The notes: generated from the letters alone by a model not told the origin. A stretch of DNA of 64,000 bases from Eubacterium sp. AF22-8LB (GCF_003458715.1 NZ_QRVI01000010.1:14425-78424); one strand, 5' to 3'; shown: positions 53,107-61,211, counted from the first letter of the stretch. Made by a program: numbers and translations.

Positions 53107-53232
53107 TCAGTTTTTATTTAAGAGTTTCTTTTCTTTGATTGCGGTCTGCTTTGAAATGCTGACCAATGAGTAATAAAACACACATATAACAATTAATCCG
53201 ACAAATAAAATCAATGCTAATCCAAATTCCAT
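53107..53232 (-). CDS. Small single-pass membrane protein (41 aa)
   Basis: The protein begins MEFGLALILFVGLIVICVFY. It has one membrane helix followed by a short basic cytoplasmic tail (SISKQTAIKEKKLLNKN). An AAGGTG RBS lies upstream and a terminator directly downstream. It lies in the same direction between the lipoprotein and the adhesin. The function is unknown. It is easily missed because of its size. Confidence 0.55.
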   Translation of the reverse strand: MEFGLALILFVGLIVICVFYYSLVSISKQTAIKEKKLLNKN

Positions 53233-53301
53233 TTTCAATCTACACCTTCTTTATATGAAGCAATTCAAAAATATGCTGTATTACAACAATCTGTAACCAA
53301 C

Positions 53302-53328
53302 AAAAAAAGACAGAATTTTCATTCTGCC
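53302..53328 (-). terminator. Terminator of the lipoprotein gene
   Basis: The stem GGCAGAAT/ATTCTGTC is followed on the minus strand by seven Ts, just after the stop at 53341. Confidence 0.8.
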
Positions 53329-53340
53329 TTTGATTTATAT

Positions 53341-54459
53341 TTAGTTAGCTCTCGTTTTGCCACAAACACTACACTTGTAGCCTGTTAATTCCTGTTTTGT
53401 AGTAGCAGGTGAATCAACAACATATCTTGTTTCATACACTGCATCGTGATGAACAACATTGTATCCTACTACCGTTTCACGCCATTCAGTATGGTGTCCA
53501 CCACAATTACCTCCATTTAAGTAGCTGTTTTCCATGTGAGCCGGAATATCAGTTCCAGTTAAATCTGCTCCACATTGATTACAGATATCATGAGCTCTCA
53601 TCTCTGTAACTGGAACCTGTTCATCATAAGCAGCCTGCACCAAGACCTGTTCGTTATGTCCTTTTTCCGGAACATTTACCGTCTTATACTGTGCCACCCA
53701 GTCATGCTTATGTTCGGCTGGTTTTGAGTTGTTAGAATTTGAACCATTGTTATTCGATGGCTTTGATGAGCCAGAGTTATTGCTACCGCTGTTTGAAGGC
53801 TTAGAAGAACTTGTGTTGTTCTTGTTTGAGCTAGTATTCGTAGTCGAAGCTGTGTTATCCTTCTTTGATTCAGAAGTGTTTGATTTATTTGAAGAATCGG
53901 CTTTCGCTGTTTCTTCTTTCTTTTCTTCCTGCTTTACTTCAGTTTCATCTTTTTTCTCATCTTCCGTCTTTGCAGAATTTTCAGATGGTGTCAAGGTGGC
54001 AGTACTGCCATCTTTTTTCGTTACATCTAAATTGACTTTATCTTCTTTTAAAGAAACATCAACTTTCTTTGTATCTTCCGTATTTACATCTTTGAATACG
54101 AATGTTTTGTCCTGATCCTGTAATCCTACTTTTACATCCAGCTTATCGTTTTCTTTAACAGTGTAATACAAAGTGCGTTCTTCTTTGTTTTTCACAGCGT
54201 CACCATCTTCCAACAAGTTATCACTGAAAGATTCTTCTGAACTTGATTTTGTTTCAAATACAGTGATTTTCTTTCCAGTATTGTTTGTCATCTTCAACGA
54301 TTTTGAATCCTTGGTTTTTTGACCAATTGTTTTTACTTCTTTTTTCTTAGCGACTTCTGTTGTCTTTGTGTCTTTTGTTCCTGTCGATGAAGCAGAACAT
54401 CCTGTCAAAATCATACTTAATGCGATCGCACCTGCTGTTAAAATTTGTTTTGTTTTCAT
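53341..54459 (-). CDS. Surface lipoprotein with zinc-ribbon-like C-terminus
   Basis: This 372-aa protein has a signal peptide with lipobox LTGCSA (MKTKQILTAGAIALSMILTG). The N-terminal part is beta-rich, an Asn/Ser/Lys-rich linker spans about 150-260, and the C-terminal domain has CNQCG and CSVCG motifs around HMENSYLNGGNCGGHHTEW, probably a metal-binding fold. Palindrome A12 is translated in frame as DGSTAT (KKDGSTATLTPSEN). The ATG at 54459 is preferred. The longer frame to 54519 would read through palindrome B3. Expression is probably driven by the conserved promoter box at 54535-54581. Confidence 0.75.
   Translation of the reverse strand: MKTKQILTAGAIALSMILTGCSASSTGTKDTKTTEVAKKKEVKTIGQKTKDSKSLKMTNNTGKKITVFETKSSSEESFSDNLLEDGDAVKNKEERTLYYTVKENDKLDVKVGLQDQDKTFVFKDVNTEDTKKVDVSLKEDKVNLDVTKKDGSTATLTPSENSAKTEDEKKDETEVKQEEKKEETAKADSSNKSNTSESKKDNTASTTNTSSNKNNTSSSKPSNSGSNNSGSSKPSNNNGSNSNNSKPAEHKHDWVAQYKTVNVPEKGHNEQVLVQAAYDEQVPVTEMRAHDICNQCGADLTGTDIPAHMENSYLNGGNCGGHHTEWRETVVGYNVVHHDAVYETRYVVDSPATTKQELTGYKCSVCGKTRAN
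53993..54014. repeat. Palindrome A12 (inside a coding region)
   Basis: AAGGTGGCAGTACTGCCATCTT lies in frame within the lipoprotein gene, at the border between its N-terminal domain and linker. Confidence 0.9.
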
Positions 54460-54488
54460 ATATAATACATCCTTTCCTGTTCTATTTT

Positions 54489-54507
54489 TTAAGGCAAATT
54501 GCCTTAA
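54489..54507. repeat. Palindrome B3
   Basis: TTAAGGCAAATTGCCTTAA, in the 5' leader of the lipoprotein gene. Confidence 0.9.
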
Positions 54508-54534
54508 TTTTTTAATCAATCTCTTTACACCCCT

Positions 54535-54581
54535 ATTTTACCATGTATCCTTTCAAAAAATGCTAGATTTTTGTGCGAAAT
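54535..54581 (-). promoter_or_regulatory. Conserved ICE promoter box, copy i
   Basis: On the minus strand, a TTTCGCACAAAAATCTAGCA box (54581-54556, then TTTTTT) is followed after 15 bp by the -10 TAAAAT (54540-54535). The same box and spacing occur at 56783-56829 and 57276-57322. Confidence 0.6.
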
Positions 54582-54650
54582 TCAGGGTGAATTTCATGTT
54601 TTTTGCTGTACTACACTGTGAATATAAAGAAACTCGACCTTATTTTAATA

Positions 54651-54669
54651 TTAAGGCAATCTGCCTTAA
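54651..54669. repeat. Palindrome B4
   Basis: TTAAGGCAATCTGCCTTAA, directly after the stop of the 150-aa ORF. Confidence 0.9.
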
Positions 54670-54672
54670 GTT

Positions 54673-55125
54673 TTATTTATCCCATCCACTGAGTTTTACA
54701 TCATAGAGCACTTGAATCTTCTCAATGCATTCTTTTATGATTGGATGTCTATATCTAATAAGTGCAGACCATATTTTCTCCCATCTTCTTTCATCATCTT
54801 CATCATCCATAATCTTCTCACCAGCCAAACCAACCACGTTATCTAAATCTGTTTTCTTTAAATGTTTAAATAATTCTGCAACTGGAATTGTATTTTCTAA
54901 ATGCTGTAGAACCAAGGACTGATATTTTCGTAAACAATCGTCATACTTTTCAAAGCAAGCTACTTCCTCAAATTCATCCGATCTCACATCATCATCTAGT
55001 TTACTTGCGAGAACATAAGGCTTTATAATGCAAGCATAATATAGAATTGCAAAATTTGTTTCTCCATTGAATGCTAACAATTCAGGGGAATAGCCTCCCT
55101 GATTGTAAAGTATAATAGACTTCAT
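54673..55125 (-). CDS. Hypothetical protein flanked by B-palindromes
   Basis: This 150-aa protein begins MKSIILYNQGGYSPELLAFN, is soluble, and ends VLYDVKLSGWDK. The family is not recognised. The ATG at 55125 follows GGAGG. The ATG at 55140 lies in the RBS region itself. It is bracketed by B4 and B5, which suggests an independently acquired or independently processed gene. Confidence 0.55.
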   Translation of the reverse strand: MKSIILYNQGGYSPELLAFNGETNFAILYYACIIKPYVLASKLDDDVRSDEFEEVACFEKYDDCLRKYQSLVLQHLENTIPVAELFKHLKKTDLDNVVGLAGEKIMDDEDDERRWEKIWSALIRYRHPIIKECIEKIQVLYDVKLSGWDK

Positions 55126-55142
55126 TTTTTCTTCCTCCATTC

Positions 55143-55161
55143 TTAAGGCAAATTGCCTTAA
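55143..55161. repeat. Palindrome B5
   Basis: TTAAGGCAAATTGCCTTAA, immediately upstream of the RBS of the 150-aa ORF. Confidence 0.9.
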
Positions 55162-55174
55162 TTCTTGAAATCAT

Positions 55175-55206
55175 AAAAAAAGACAGAATATCAAATTCTG
55201 CCTTTT
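55175..55206. terminator. Bidirectional hairpin terminator
   Basis: The stem gacagaat/attctgcc has A7 on one side and CTTTTG on the other. It separates the large RNA region from the 150-aa ORF. Confidence 0.6.
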
Positions 55207-55222
55207 GCTTATGTCAAATTAT

Positions 55223-56232
55223 TTTAAATGGGCACATATAAATTTTTAAGGGAAAGATATATAAAAGGGCTTATTAGTCATTATTATATGCACCCATTTA
55301 AAGCAATGAGCAGGCTCATGTTTTCTGCTCTGTCCAGAACACTGGCTTGTGGATCGTTGTCCCATGTCTAAGTTAGATGTTTTAGATTTTGACATTCTCC
55401 TTAAAATTTAAAACATCATTTGTTAAGAAAGCCTTTCACAGCTAACGTTGTAGCAACATGAAAAGGTTACGTTGGAAAGCAGGAGTTTCACCCCCTACTG
55501 TTAGATTTGTTGCTACATCTTGAAATTAAAAATTGAAGGTTTCAGGAATTGCACCTGATAATACTTGTTACCTTCATTAAAAAAACTTACGAAGAATAAA
55601 GCTGTTGTCTGTTTGATATATATTGAACCAGAGAAAATATTCAGACCTTTGCAAATTTCATCATAAGTATGTTTCATTCGATTTAAAGTAAAAAGTAGTC
55701 TTTAAAAGGAGATTCCTCCCATCTTTTTAATTATGCTTTAATTTAAATCAAATGATGTCCACCAACAGATAAATCTTAGTGTGAGCTATCGTAGAAGGAC
55801 CTATCTCCTTGTATTATTTAGAAAGATTTATGTGTTGGTAGGATGGTATTTGAGGATTGTGGGAGTTGCACCCACGGAACTTGCATCCTCATGTAATGGC
55901 AGGCTCATGTTTCTGCCGTGGTCATTTTTGATATCCGTTTATGGCAATCTGTTATATTAAACTGCAAGCGAAAAAGTTTTACTTTCTATATTATCTCAGT
56001 TACCAAAGGGAGATAAACAATAGAACAGGTCCTGAAAACGGATATCTGGTTTGACTTCATGTTTAATGTTGCATCAATAGTTCCGGTGAGCAACTCATGA
56101 GAACAAAAAACAACCTCATGTCTTATCGTTTGGGTCGTGCATTGTAGGCGGTCGAACTACTCGGCACGATATGAAAACAGGACTTACGTGTATGCAGGAA
56201 TACCACGTCATACAGTGCCCGCTTTTTTTCTA
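55223..56232 (+). ncRNA. Large structured non-coding RNA candidate (about 1 kb)
   Basis: No credible ORF is present. Many strong stems fit a plus-strand transcript: 55223-55241 with 55284-55302 (19 bp, two mismatches); 55376-55390 with 55403-55417; 55449-55457 with 55509-55517; 55759-55777 with 55823-55842; and a perfect 11-bp stem 55930-55940 with 56036-56046. The apical loop GCTCATGTTT on CAG/CTG stems occurs twice (55308-55330, 55899-55917). The motif TTGCACC in small hairpins also occurs twice. An ACGTG/CACGT hairpin and T7 (56223-56229) end it. Size and style recall the GOLLD/ROOL classes of mobile-element RNAs. The class is not proven. Confidence 0.6.
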
Positions 56233-56271
56233 AAATGTGCCGTGCTGCAACATTTCAAATGGGTACATACA

Positions 56272-56307
56272 CCTTCACTACCATCAAAATTTGTACTGTA
56301 CTGCAAC
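56272..56307 (-). repeat. Orphan CRISPR-like repeat
   Basis: A single 36-bp repeat (5' GTTGCAGTACAG, 3' handle ATGGTAGTGAAGG on the minus strand) follows scaffold copy c. The next 20 nt may be a guide, followed by a degenerate repeat start GTTGCAGCACGGCAC (56252-56238). Confidence 0.75.
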
Positions 56308-56309
56308 CT

Positions 56310-56423
56310 CAAGCAATGGCATTACAGATTACTACAAAATTTTAACCCTGCCACGAATGACAAAGGTGTGATTTTAGTTCATCTGTACTTTCGGCACTTC
56401 TGCCAAGGTCCGTGAATCGACCT
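56310..56423 (-). ncRNA. Guide scaffold RNA, copy c
   Basis: This is homologous to scaffolds a and b, 14 kb away. The small hairpin here is GGCA-GAAG-TGCC, and CCAC/GTGG becomes TCAC/GTGG. It leads into a single repeat. There is no TnpB-like gene next to it, so it would depend on the protein at 42348-43718 in trans. Confidence 0.75.
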
Positions 56424-56433
56424 TATATTTAAA

Positions 56434-56452
56434 TTAAGGCAATTTGCCTTAA
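56434..56452. repeat. Palindrome B6
   Basis: TTAAGGCAATTTGCCTTAA lies between the membrane-protein gene stop and scaffold c, in the same arrangement as B1 before scaffold b. Confidence 0.9.
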
Positions 56453-56468
56453 GCCGTTGAATTGACTT

Positions 56469-56717
56469 TTATATAATTCCAATTAAGCCGAATAATATAA
56501 CAAGGAATACACTTACCAACCAACAAACCAATACACCATAAAGCAAATATGCAGATAAATTCCAAAAATACCATCTTGGCGAAAAAATTTCGAAATATTT
56601 GAATGGAATAATATCATTAAGTAAAGAAACAATACATGCTAACACCAACAGAATCACTGATATATACACTAACCATTCAAGAATGAAATACCCAGTGTTC
56701 CTTGACATCGCATTCAT
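56469..56717 (-). CDS. Small polytopic membrane protein
   Basis: This 82-aa protein begins MNAMSRNTGYFILEWLVYIS and has two to three hydrophobic helices (LEWLVYISVILLVLACIVSLL; LLYGVLVCWLVSVFLVILFGL). The ATG at 56717 has AAGGAG upstream. It is transcribed from the conserved promoter box at 56783-56829. The function is unknown. It is the gene before scaffold c. Confidence 0.55.
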   Translation of the reverse strand: MNAMSRNTGYFILEWLVYISVILLVLACIVSLLNDIIPFKYFEIFSPRWYFWNLSAYLLYGVLVCWLVSVFLVILFGLIGII

Positions 56718-56782
56718 CACTCTCCTTGCCATTAGAAACAGACATGCTGTCCTTTATATCTTTCAAATTTATATCTACCTAT

Positions 56783-56829
56783 ATTTTACCATTTTAATCT
56801 GGCAAAAATGCTAGAAATTTGTGCGAAAT
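56783..56829 (-). promoter_or_regulatory. Conserved ICE promoter box, copy ii
   Basis: The box ATTTCGCACAAATTTCTAGC (56829-56810, then ATTTTTG) is followed by the -10 TAAAAT (56788-56783) with 14 bp between them. It is upstream of the 82-aa membrane protein. Confidence 0.6.
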
Positions 56830-56834
56830 GACAC

Positions 56835-57197
56835 TCAATCCTTGCAAAACATATGAATATATATCATATCCTTAGCATACATGTTTTTTACGAACCGTAT
56901 ACAAAAGTTTGCTTCGTCTGTAGAAGCATAGAGTTGATATCGGCTCAATCCAATCGTTTTTAAATTTAAGCGATTTACCAAATATTCAATCGACTCATAT
57001 CCATTCGGTACGATCACATCTTTAATATATTTACAGAAAGTCTGCATTCTATCTTCATAGAAAGAATTCAGAGTATCATCAACATTCAAATGATATTGAG
57101 GTATCCATACTCCGTTACGAAAGCATAGATTTGTATAGCCTATCAGGCTGTCCTTGTTTCTGTTGAAACTGCATTGTTTCGATAAAACGTATTTCAT
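56835..57197 (-). CDS. Hypothetical protein with attenuator-like leader
   Basis: This 120-aa protein begins MKYVLSKQCSFNRNKDSLIG, is soluble, with no recognised domain, and ends DMIYIHMFCKD. AAGGAG precedes the ATG at 57197. Its leader carries promoter copy iii (57276-57322) and then a complete terminator hairpin (57219-57250), so expression may depend on antitermination. Confidence 0.5.
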   Translation of the reverse strand: MKYVLSKQCSFNRNKDSLIGYTNLCFRNGVWIPQYHLNVDDTLNSFYEDRMQTFCKYIKDVIVPNGYESIEYLVNRLNLKTIGLSRYQLYASTDEANFCIRFVKNMYAKDMIYIHMFCKD

Positions 57198-57218
57198 GTT
57201 CATCACTCCTTTCGCATG

Positions 57219-57250
57219 AAAAAAGGACCTAAACACACGTTTTAGGTCCT
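57219..57250 (-). terminator. Terminator hairpin in the 5' leader (attenuator candidate)
   Basis: The stem AGGACCTAAA/TTTAGGTCCT is followed by TTTTTTC on the minus strand. It lies between the -10 at 57276-57281 and the ATG at 57197. Confidence 0.65.
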
Positions 57251-57275
57251 ATGTATACACTTACTTGATGATACC

Positions 57276-57322
57276 ATTATAGCACAACTCTCGGACAAAA
57301 ATGCTAGAAATTTGTGCGAAAT
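57276..57322 (-). promoter_or_regulatory. Conserved ICE promoter box, copy iii
   Basis: The box ATTTCGCACAAATTTCTAGC (57322-57303) is followed by the -10 TATAAT (57281-57276) with the same spacing as copies i and ii. Confidence 0.65.
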
Positions 57323-57356
57323 TTGTTCAGGGTAAAAATGAGCATCGTGAGCAAAA

Positions 57357-57395
57357 AGAGCTATATACGCTTTATATAAAGCACATTATAGCTCA
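57357..57395 (-). terminator. Terminator downstream of the helicase operon
   Basis: GAGCTATA/TATAGCTC encloses TGCTTTATATAAAGCG and is followed by TTTTTG on the minus strand. Apart from this, B7 and promoter iii, the 57198-57525 interval holds nothing recognised. Confidence 0.65.
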
Positions 57396-57504
57396 AAAAT
57401 GCTCAAATAAAAAATCCAACAAAATTTTCACAAAAAAATTTATTGTTGACAAAAACAGGAAAATGAGCATTTTCACGCTGTATTACGCACAAAGAATAAA
57501 AGAA

Positions 57505-57523
57505 TTAAGGCATTTTGCCTTAA
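57505..57523. repeat. Palindrome B7
   Basis: TTAAGGCATTTTGCCTTAA, 2 bp after the helicase stop codon, extended by GAA/TTC arms. Confidence 0.9.
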
Positions 57524-57525
57524 TT

Positions 57526-60500
57526 CTATAATTCCATACAGCTTTCATTTCTTTCTTCTTCTAAATCATCCTCAACAACTACTTTACTGTTTTCATTTCC
57601 AGAAGTATCTAATATCTTGTTGATCTCCTTTTGACGATTTCTTGCACTTGTTAATTCATCCTGCAATTCAAAAGGTTTGTTCACCATTTCTTTTGCAATT
57701 TTTAGATTCCCTTCGTAATTCTGAATAGTTTCAATCGTTTTGTTCAATGAATAGCGTATATCATTGATACGTTTATACATTCGATTGAAATTTACTCGAC
57801 CTACTGGATTTACCGAATCAACATTGATTGTACGCAATGGTGTTTTCAGTTTGATTACTATTCCTTCACCTGCCAAGCCTAATCCAATCAATACATCTGC
57901 TTTCATAAAGCGACCTACAAATTTATTTTCTTTATAATCACTCAGCTTGTACCCCTTTGTACATTCCTGAATCGCATCCCAAGCTTCCTTCAGATCGTGA
58001 TATTCATTCCCTTTGACATCATAAAATGTAAAGTGTTCCATATCTCTAAGATTGTTGGCTTCAATCTCATCTTTGAAATATTCACATTCCTCTGCAAGAA
58101 TGGTGCGATATTTCTTTTCTGTTTCGATTCGATTTGGCAAAAGTGCAACATCATCCTGTGCCTGTAGTTTCTTCTTCTGCCATGACCTACGCATTGTTTC
58201 CAATCTTTTTACTTCATTGTCTACTTCAAATTTTTCCTTGATGATAGGATTTCCAGATGCAATTGCTTTAACCTCGGCATACGAGAAACTATTCTGTGTA
58301 TCTTCTTCAAATTCACGTGTATCTCCCGTACCTTCTAGAAGCTGTGTTACATAGCTTGATTTTGTTTCGACCATCTGCCATGAATATGCATCAAATGATT
58401 TTTTAGTAACATAGCGGAATTCGTAAATTTCGTTATACATATTTCCCTGTCTGAATGCTCGTCCATTCTGCTGTTCAATATCGCTTGCACGCCATGGAAC
58501 ATCTACATGGTGTATTGCTATCATGCGTTCCTGTATATTCGTTCCTGCTCCAAGTTTTGGTGTTGAACCAATCAAAACACGCATTTCGCCTTTATTCATC
58601 TTTTCAAAAAGATTCTGCTTTTTTAATTCTGTGTCATAATCATGAATAAATGCGATCTCGTTTTCGGGAATACCTAATTCTACAAATTTTATCTTTAGAT
58701 CGTCATAGACATTGCTGAACACATAGCTGCCTTCCCCATCATCTTCCATCTCATTCTTATGAGGTGTAGACGAGTCACAGAAAATAAGCTGGGTTGCTTT
58801 ATCATTATCATAATCCTTGTAAATCTGATATACCTGTTTTGCAATCGTCCATAGTTTTCCATTTTCTTCGTCTGGATAATTTGGATCAATCAATCGCATA
58901 TCAATACTTGCTTTTTTACTGTCTGATGTAATCTTAAGCATATTGTCGATGTGCGGATCCACATTTCCATTATGAATGTTTTCGGTACGTTCAACAATTT
59001 CACTGATGTAGTTTTCCAGTACATCACTTGGCTCAATGGCAATAACAGTTGGCTTACCACCAATATGTTTTGGCGGTACAGCTTTTACTCGACCTAGTAC
59101 CGATTCTTCCAGTGCTTTTCTCAGCATTCCGGCTGTCTGAATCTCTGCAACCTGTCTAAAGTGATTCATCAATTCTTCCATGTTGAAGAATTTACAGAAG
59201 CGTGAACGATTGACAAATCCTGAGCCATCCACACTGATTTCAAAGCTGTTTGTCACTTTACCAAAAGTTTTTGCCCATGCATCAAAACAACGGATATTCT
59301 GTTTTCTTAGATCGTTCTCCTGCAAATATCTCTGCATAGTATAAAGCTCTGCCATAGTATTCGTTACTGGAGTCCCTGTTGCAAAACAGATACCACCTCC
59401 ATTATCCTCAATGATCTTGCATTTCATATACATATCCATAGCTTTTGCGGAATTCTGCTGTGGAACACCTGCGATATTTCGCATAGCCGTATAGCTGAAA
59501 AGATTTTTAAACTCATGTGCTTCATCTACAAACATATAGTCGATTCCCAGATTTTCAAACGGAACTACATTCTCATCTCGTCTTGAATCTGCTAATCTTT
59601 GTATCTGCATTTCGATAGATTTTTTTGTTCTTTCCAACTGCTTTACAATCTTTGTTTGGTTTTCATTGTATGAGTTATCCAATTGTTCGATGGCAGCATT
59701 CATTTCATCCATCTGTTTTCTCATCAGTTCAATCTGCAAATCAGTACCGATTGAAATCATCTTAAAGCTGGAATGTGCCATGATAATTGCATCATAGTTA
59801 CCAGTAGCAATCTTTGTTGTAAAAGCCATTCTACGCTGTTTTGACATATCTTTTTTTGTTGCCACCAATACATTGGCATTTGGATATAAACGTAAAAAAT
59901 CGTTTGCCCACTGCGATACAATGTGGTTAGGTACAACGTATAAAATCTTATTTCTTAGTCCTAGACGCTTCATTTCCATCCCGCTGGCAACCATTTCAAA
60001 TGTTTTTCCTGCACCAACCTGTTGCCAAAGCAATGTATTTGTATTCGTATCCATGATACGTGCAATTGCATTTTTCTGATAAGGCTCAAGATTGTAGGAA
60101 GGCGCCATTTCCGGAAAAGATATAAATGAACCATTATAGACTCGGTTACGAATATTGTTAAACCTATGATTGTAAATCTCTACCAAATCTTTTTTTCGTT
60201 CATAGTCCTGATAAATCCAATCCTCAAACTCCTGTTCCAGGTCTTCTGCAAGCTGTCGAGCCTGAGCTGTTCTTTCAGGATTGATTTCACTTTTTCGATG
60301 TATTTTTCCGTCATCATCTTCCTCCTGCCAGTAGTTTCTGATCTCAGGCATTCTGGAATTAATAATATCTGTAAAAATGTCATATCCATTGTAATCTGGC
60401 TGGCTTTTCCAGAAGTCTACATTATCAGATTTTTGAACTCCCCAGTTTAAAGTAACCTCACTGTTAATATTCCAACGACTCGGCTGTGTTGTAAAATATT

Positions 60501-61158
60501 TAGCTGAATATTCATCATAGTCGATTCTCATCCGTGAATAATCATACCCGGACTCCTTAAAAATGTGACTGCTGAATTCACGGATATATTCAATAGGAAC
60601 CCATTGAGCACCTAACTGTACATGAATGTCCTCAGCCGACAAAGGTTCTGGCAAAACACTTTTTAATGCTTCGATATTGTTGTCAAAACCATATCTTTCT
60701 GCAATCTCAATCTTTTCATAGATATCTCCACTCAAATATTCGTCCGCCATGAGTAATTTGCCAGACTCAGGCTGAATAAAAGCAATCTTTTTATCTAGCA
60801 GTTCCTCCCGCACGCTTTCTTCTGTCACAGAAAGCAGTGAACTCATGTATTCTAAATTTAAATATGCATACGTATCTAAAGATACACGTACAGCATCTTC
60901 CAAACTTTCTACAGCTTTTATTTCACGTTTTGGTTGGATCGTTCTTTCTGAAAAAATTTGAGTTTTGCTTGCACACTTTGATTTTGCATCATAGTTTTCA
61001 AGTGAATCCAGCATAGCCAGACGAGGGTCGTTGTCTAAAAGATGGATGTTCGTTCTTTTATGGATAGGTCCATATTGCTTAACAAAATCATCATATAAAG
61101 CATTCAACTCTGCACGCTTTCCAAGGTAAAGAATCTCATCAACATCATTCACCTGCAT
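57526..61158 (-). CDS. SNF2-type helicase of the ICE (C-terminal half of a LtrC/DarB-like protein)
   Basis: This 1,210-aa protein has a SNF2/DEAD-box core. Motif I is LLWQQVGAGKTFEMVASGME (about 375-394), motif II VDEAHEFKNLF, motif III CFATGTPVTNTMAEL, and the second RecA lobe contains RVLIGSTPKLGAGTNIQER and DIEQQNGRAFRQGN. A coiled C-terminus follows. In related elements this region is fused to an N-terminal adenine methyltransferase, which is absent here. Sense codons continue in frame upstream of the ATG (LIKLADTANELIR) across palindrome B8, so the gene may have been split there. A role in protecting or processing element DNA on entry is inferred. Confidence 0.82.
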   Translation of the reverse strand: MQVNDVDEILYLGKRAELNALYDDFVKQYGPIHKRTNIHLLDNDPRLAMLDSLENYDAKSKCASKTQIFSERTIQPKREIKAVESLEDAVRVSLDTYAYLNLEYMSSLLSVTEESVREELLDKKIAFIQPESGKLLMADEYLSGDIYEKIEIAERYGFDNNIEALKSVLPEPLSAEDIHVQLGAQWVPIEYIREFSSHIFKESGYDYSRMRIDYDEYSAKYFTTQPSRWNINSEVTLNWGVQKSDNVDFWKSQPDYNGYDIFTDIINSRMPEIRNYWQEEDDDGKIHRKSEINPERTAQARQLAEDLEQEFEDWIYQDYERKKDLVEIYNHRFNNIRNRVYNGSFISFPEMAPSYNLEPYQKNAIARIMDTNTNTLLWQQVGAGKTFEMVASGMEMKRLGLRNKILYVVPNHIVSQWANDFLRLYPNANVLVATKKDMSKQRRMAFTTKIATGNYDAIIMAHSSFKMISIGTDLQIELMRKQMDEMNAAIEQLDNSYNENQTKIVKQLERTKKSIEMQIQRLADSRRDENVVPFENLGIDYMFVDEAHEFKNLFSYTAMRNIAGVPQQNSAKAMDMYMKCKIIEDNGGGICFATGTPVTNTMAELYTMQRYLQENDLRKQNIRCFDAWAKTFGKVTNSFEISVDGSGFVNRSRFCKFFNMEELMNHFRQVAEIQTAGMLRKALEESVLGRVKAVPPKHIGGKPTVIAIEPSDVLENYISEIVERTENIHNGNVDPHIDNMLKITSDSKKASIDMRLIDPNYPDEENGKLWTIAKQVYQIYKDYDNDKATQLIFCDSSTPHKNEMEDDGEGSYVFSNVYDDLKIKFVELGIPENEIAFIHDYDTELKKQNLFEKMNKGEMRVLIGSTPKLGAGTNIQERMIAIHHVDVPWRASDIEQQNGRAFRQGNMYNEIYEFRYVTKKSFDAYSWQMVETKSSYVTQLLEGTGDTREFEEDTQNSFSYAEVKAIASGNPIIKEKFEVDNEVKRLETMRRSWQKKKLQAQDDVALLPNRIETEKKYRTILAEECEYFKDEIEANNLRDMEHFTFYDVKGNEYHDLKEAWDAIQECTKGYKLSDYKENKFVGRFMKADVLIGLGLAGEGIVIKLKTPLRTINVDSVNPVGRVNFNRMYKRINDIRYSLNKTIETIQNYEGNLKIAKEMVNKPFELQDELTSARNRQKEINKILDTSGNENSKVVVEDDLEEERNESCMEL

Positions 61159-61192
61159 ACGAATTAATTCGTTGGCTGTATCGGCTAATTTG

Positions 61193-61211
61193 ATAAGGCA
61201 AACTGCCTTAA
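61193..61211. repeat. Palindrome B8
   Basis: ATAAGGCAAACTGCCTTAA lies between the ArdC-like stop and the helicase start. The helicase frame is open through it. Confidence 0.85.

Noticed and set aside
55860..55917. tRNA-like segment (GTGGG/CCCAC hairpin with a GTTGCA loop)
   Set aside because: The loop is not TTCRANY and no acceptor or anticodon arm can be formed. It is better treated as part of the large structured RNA.
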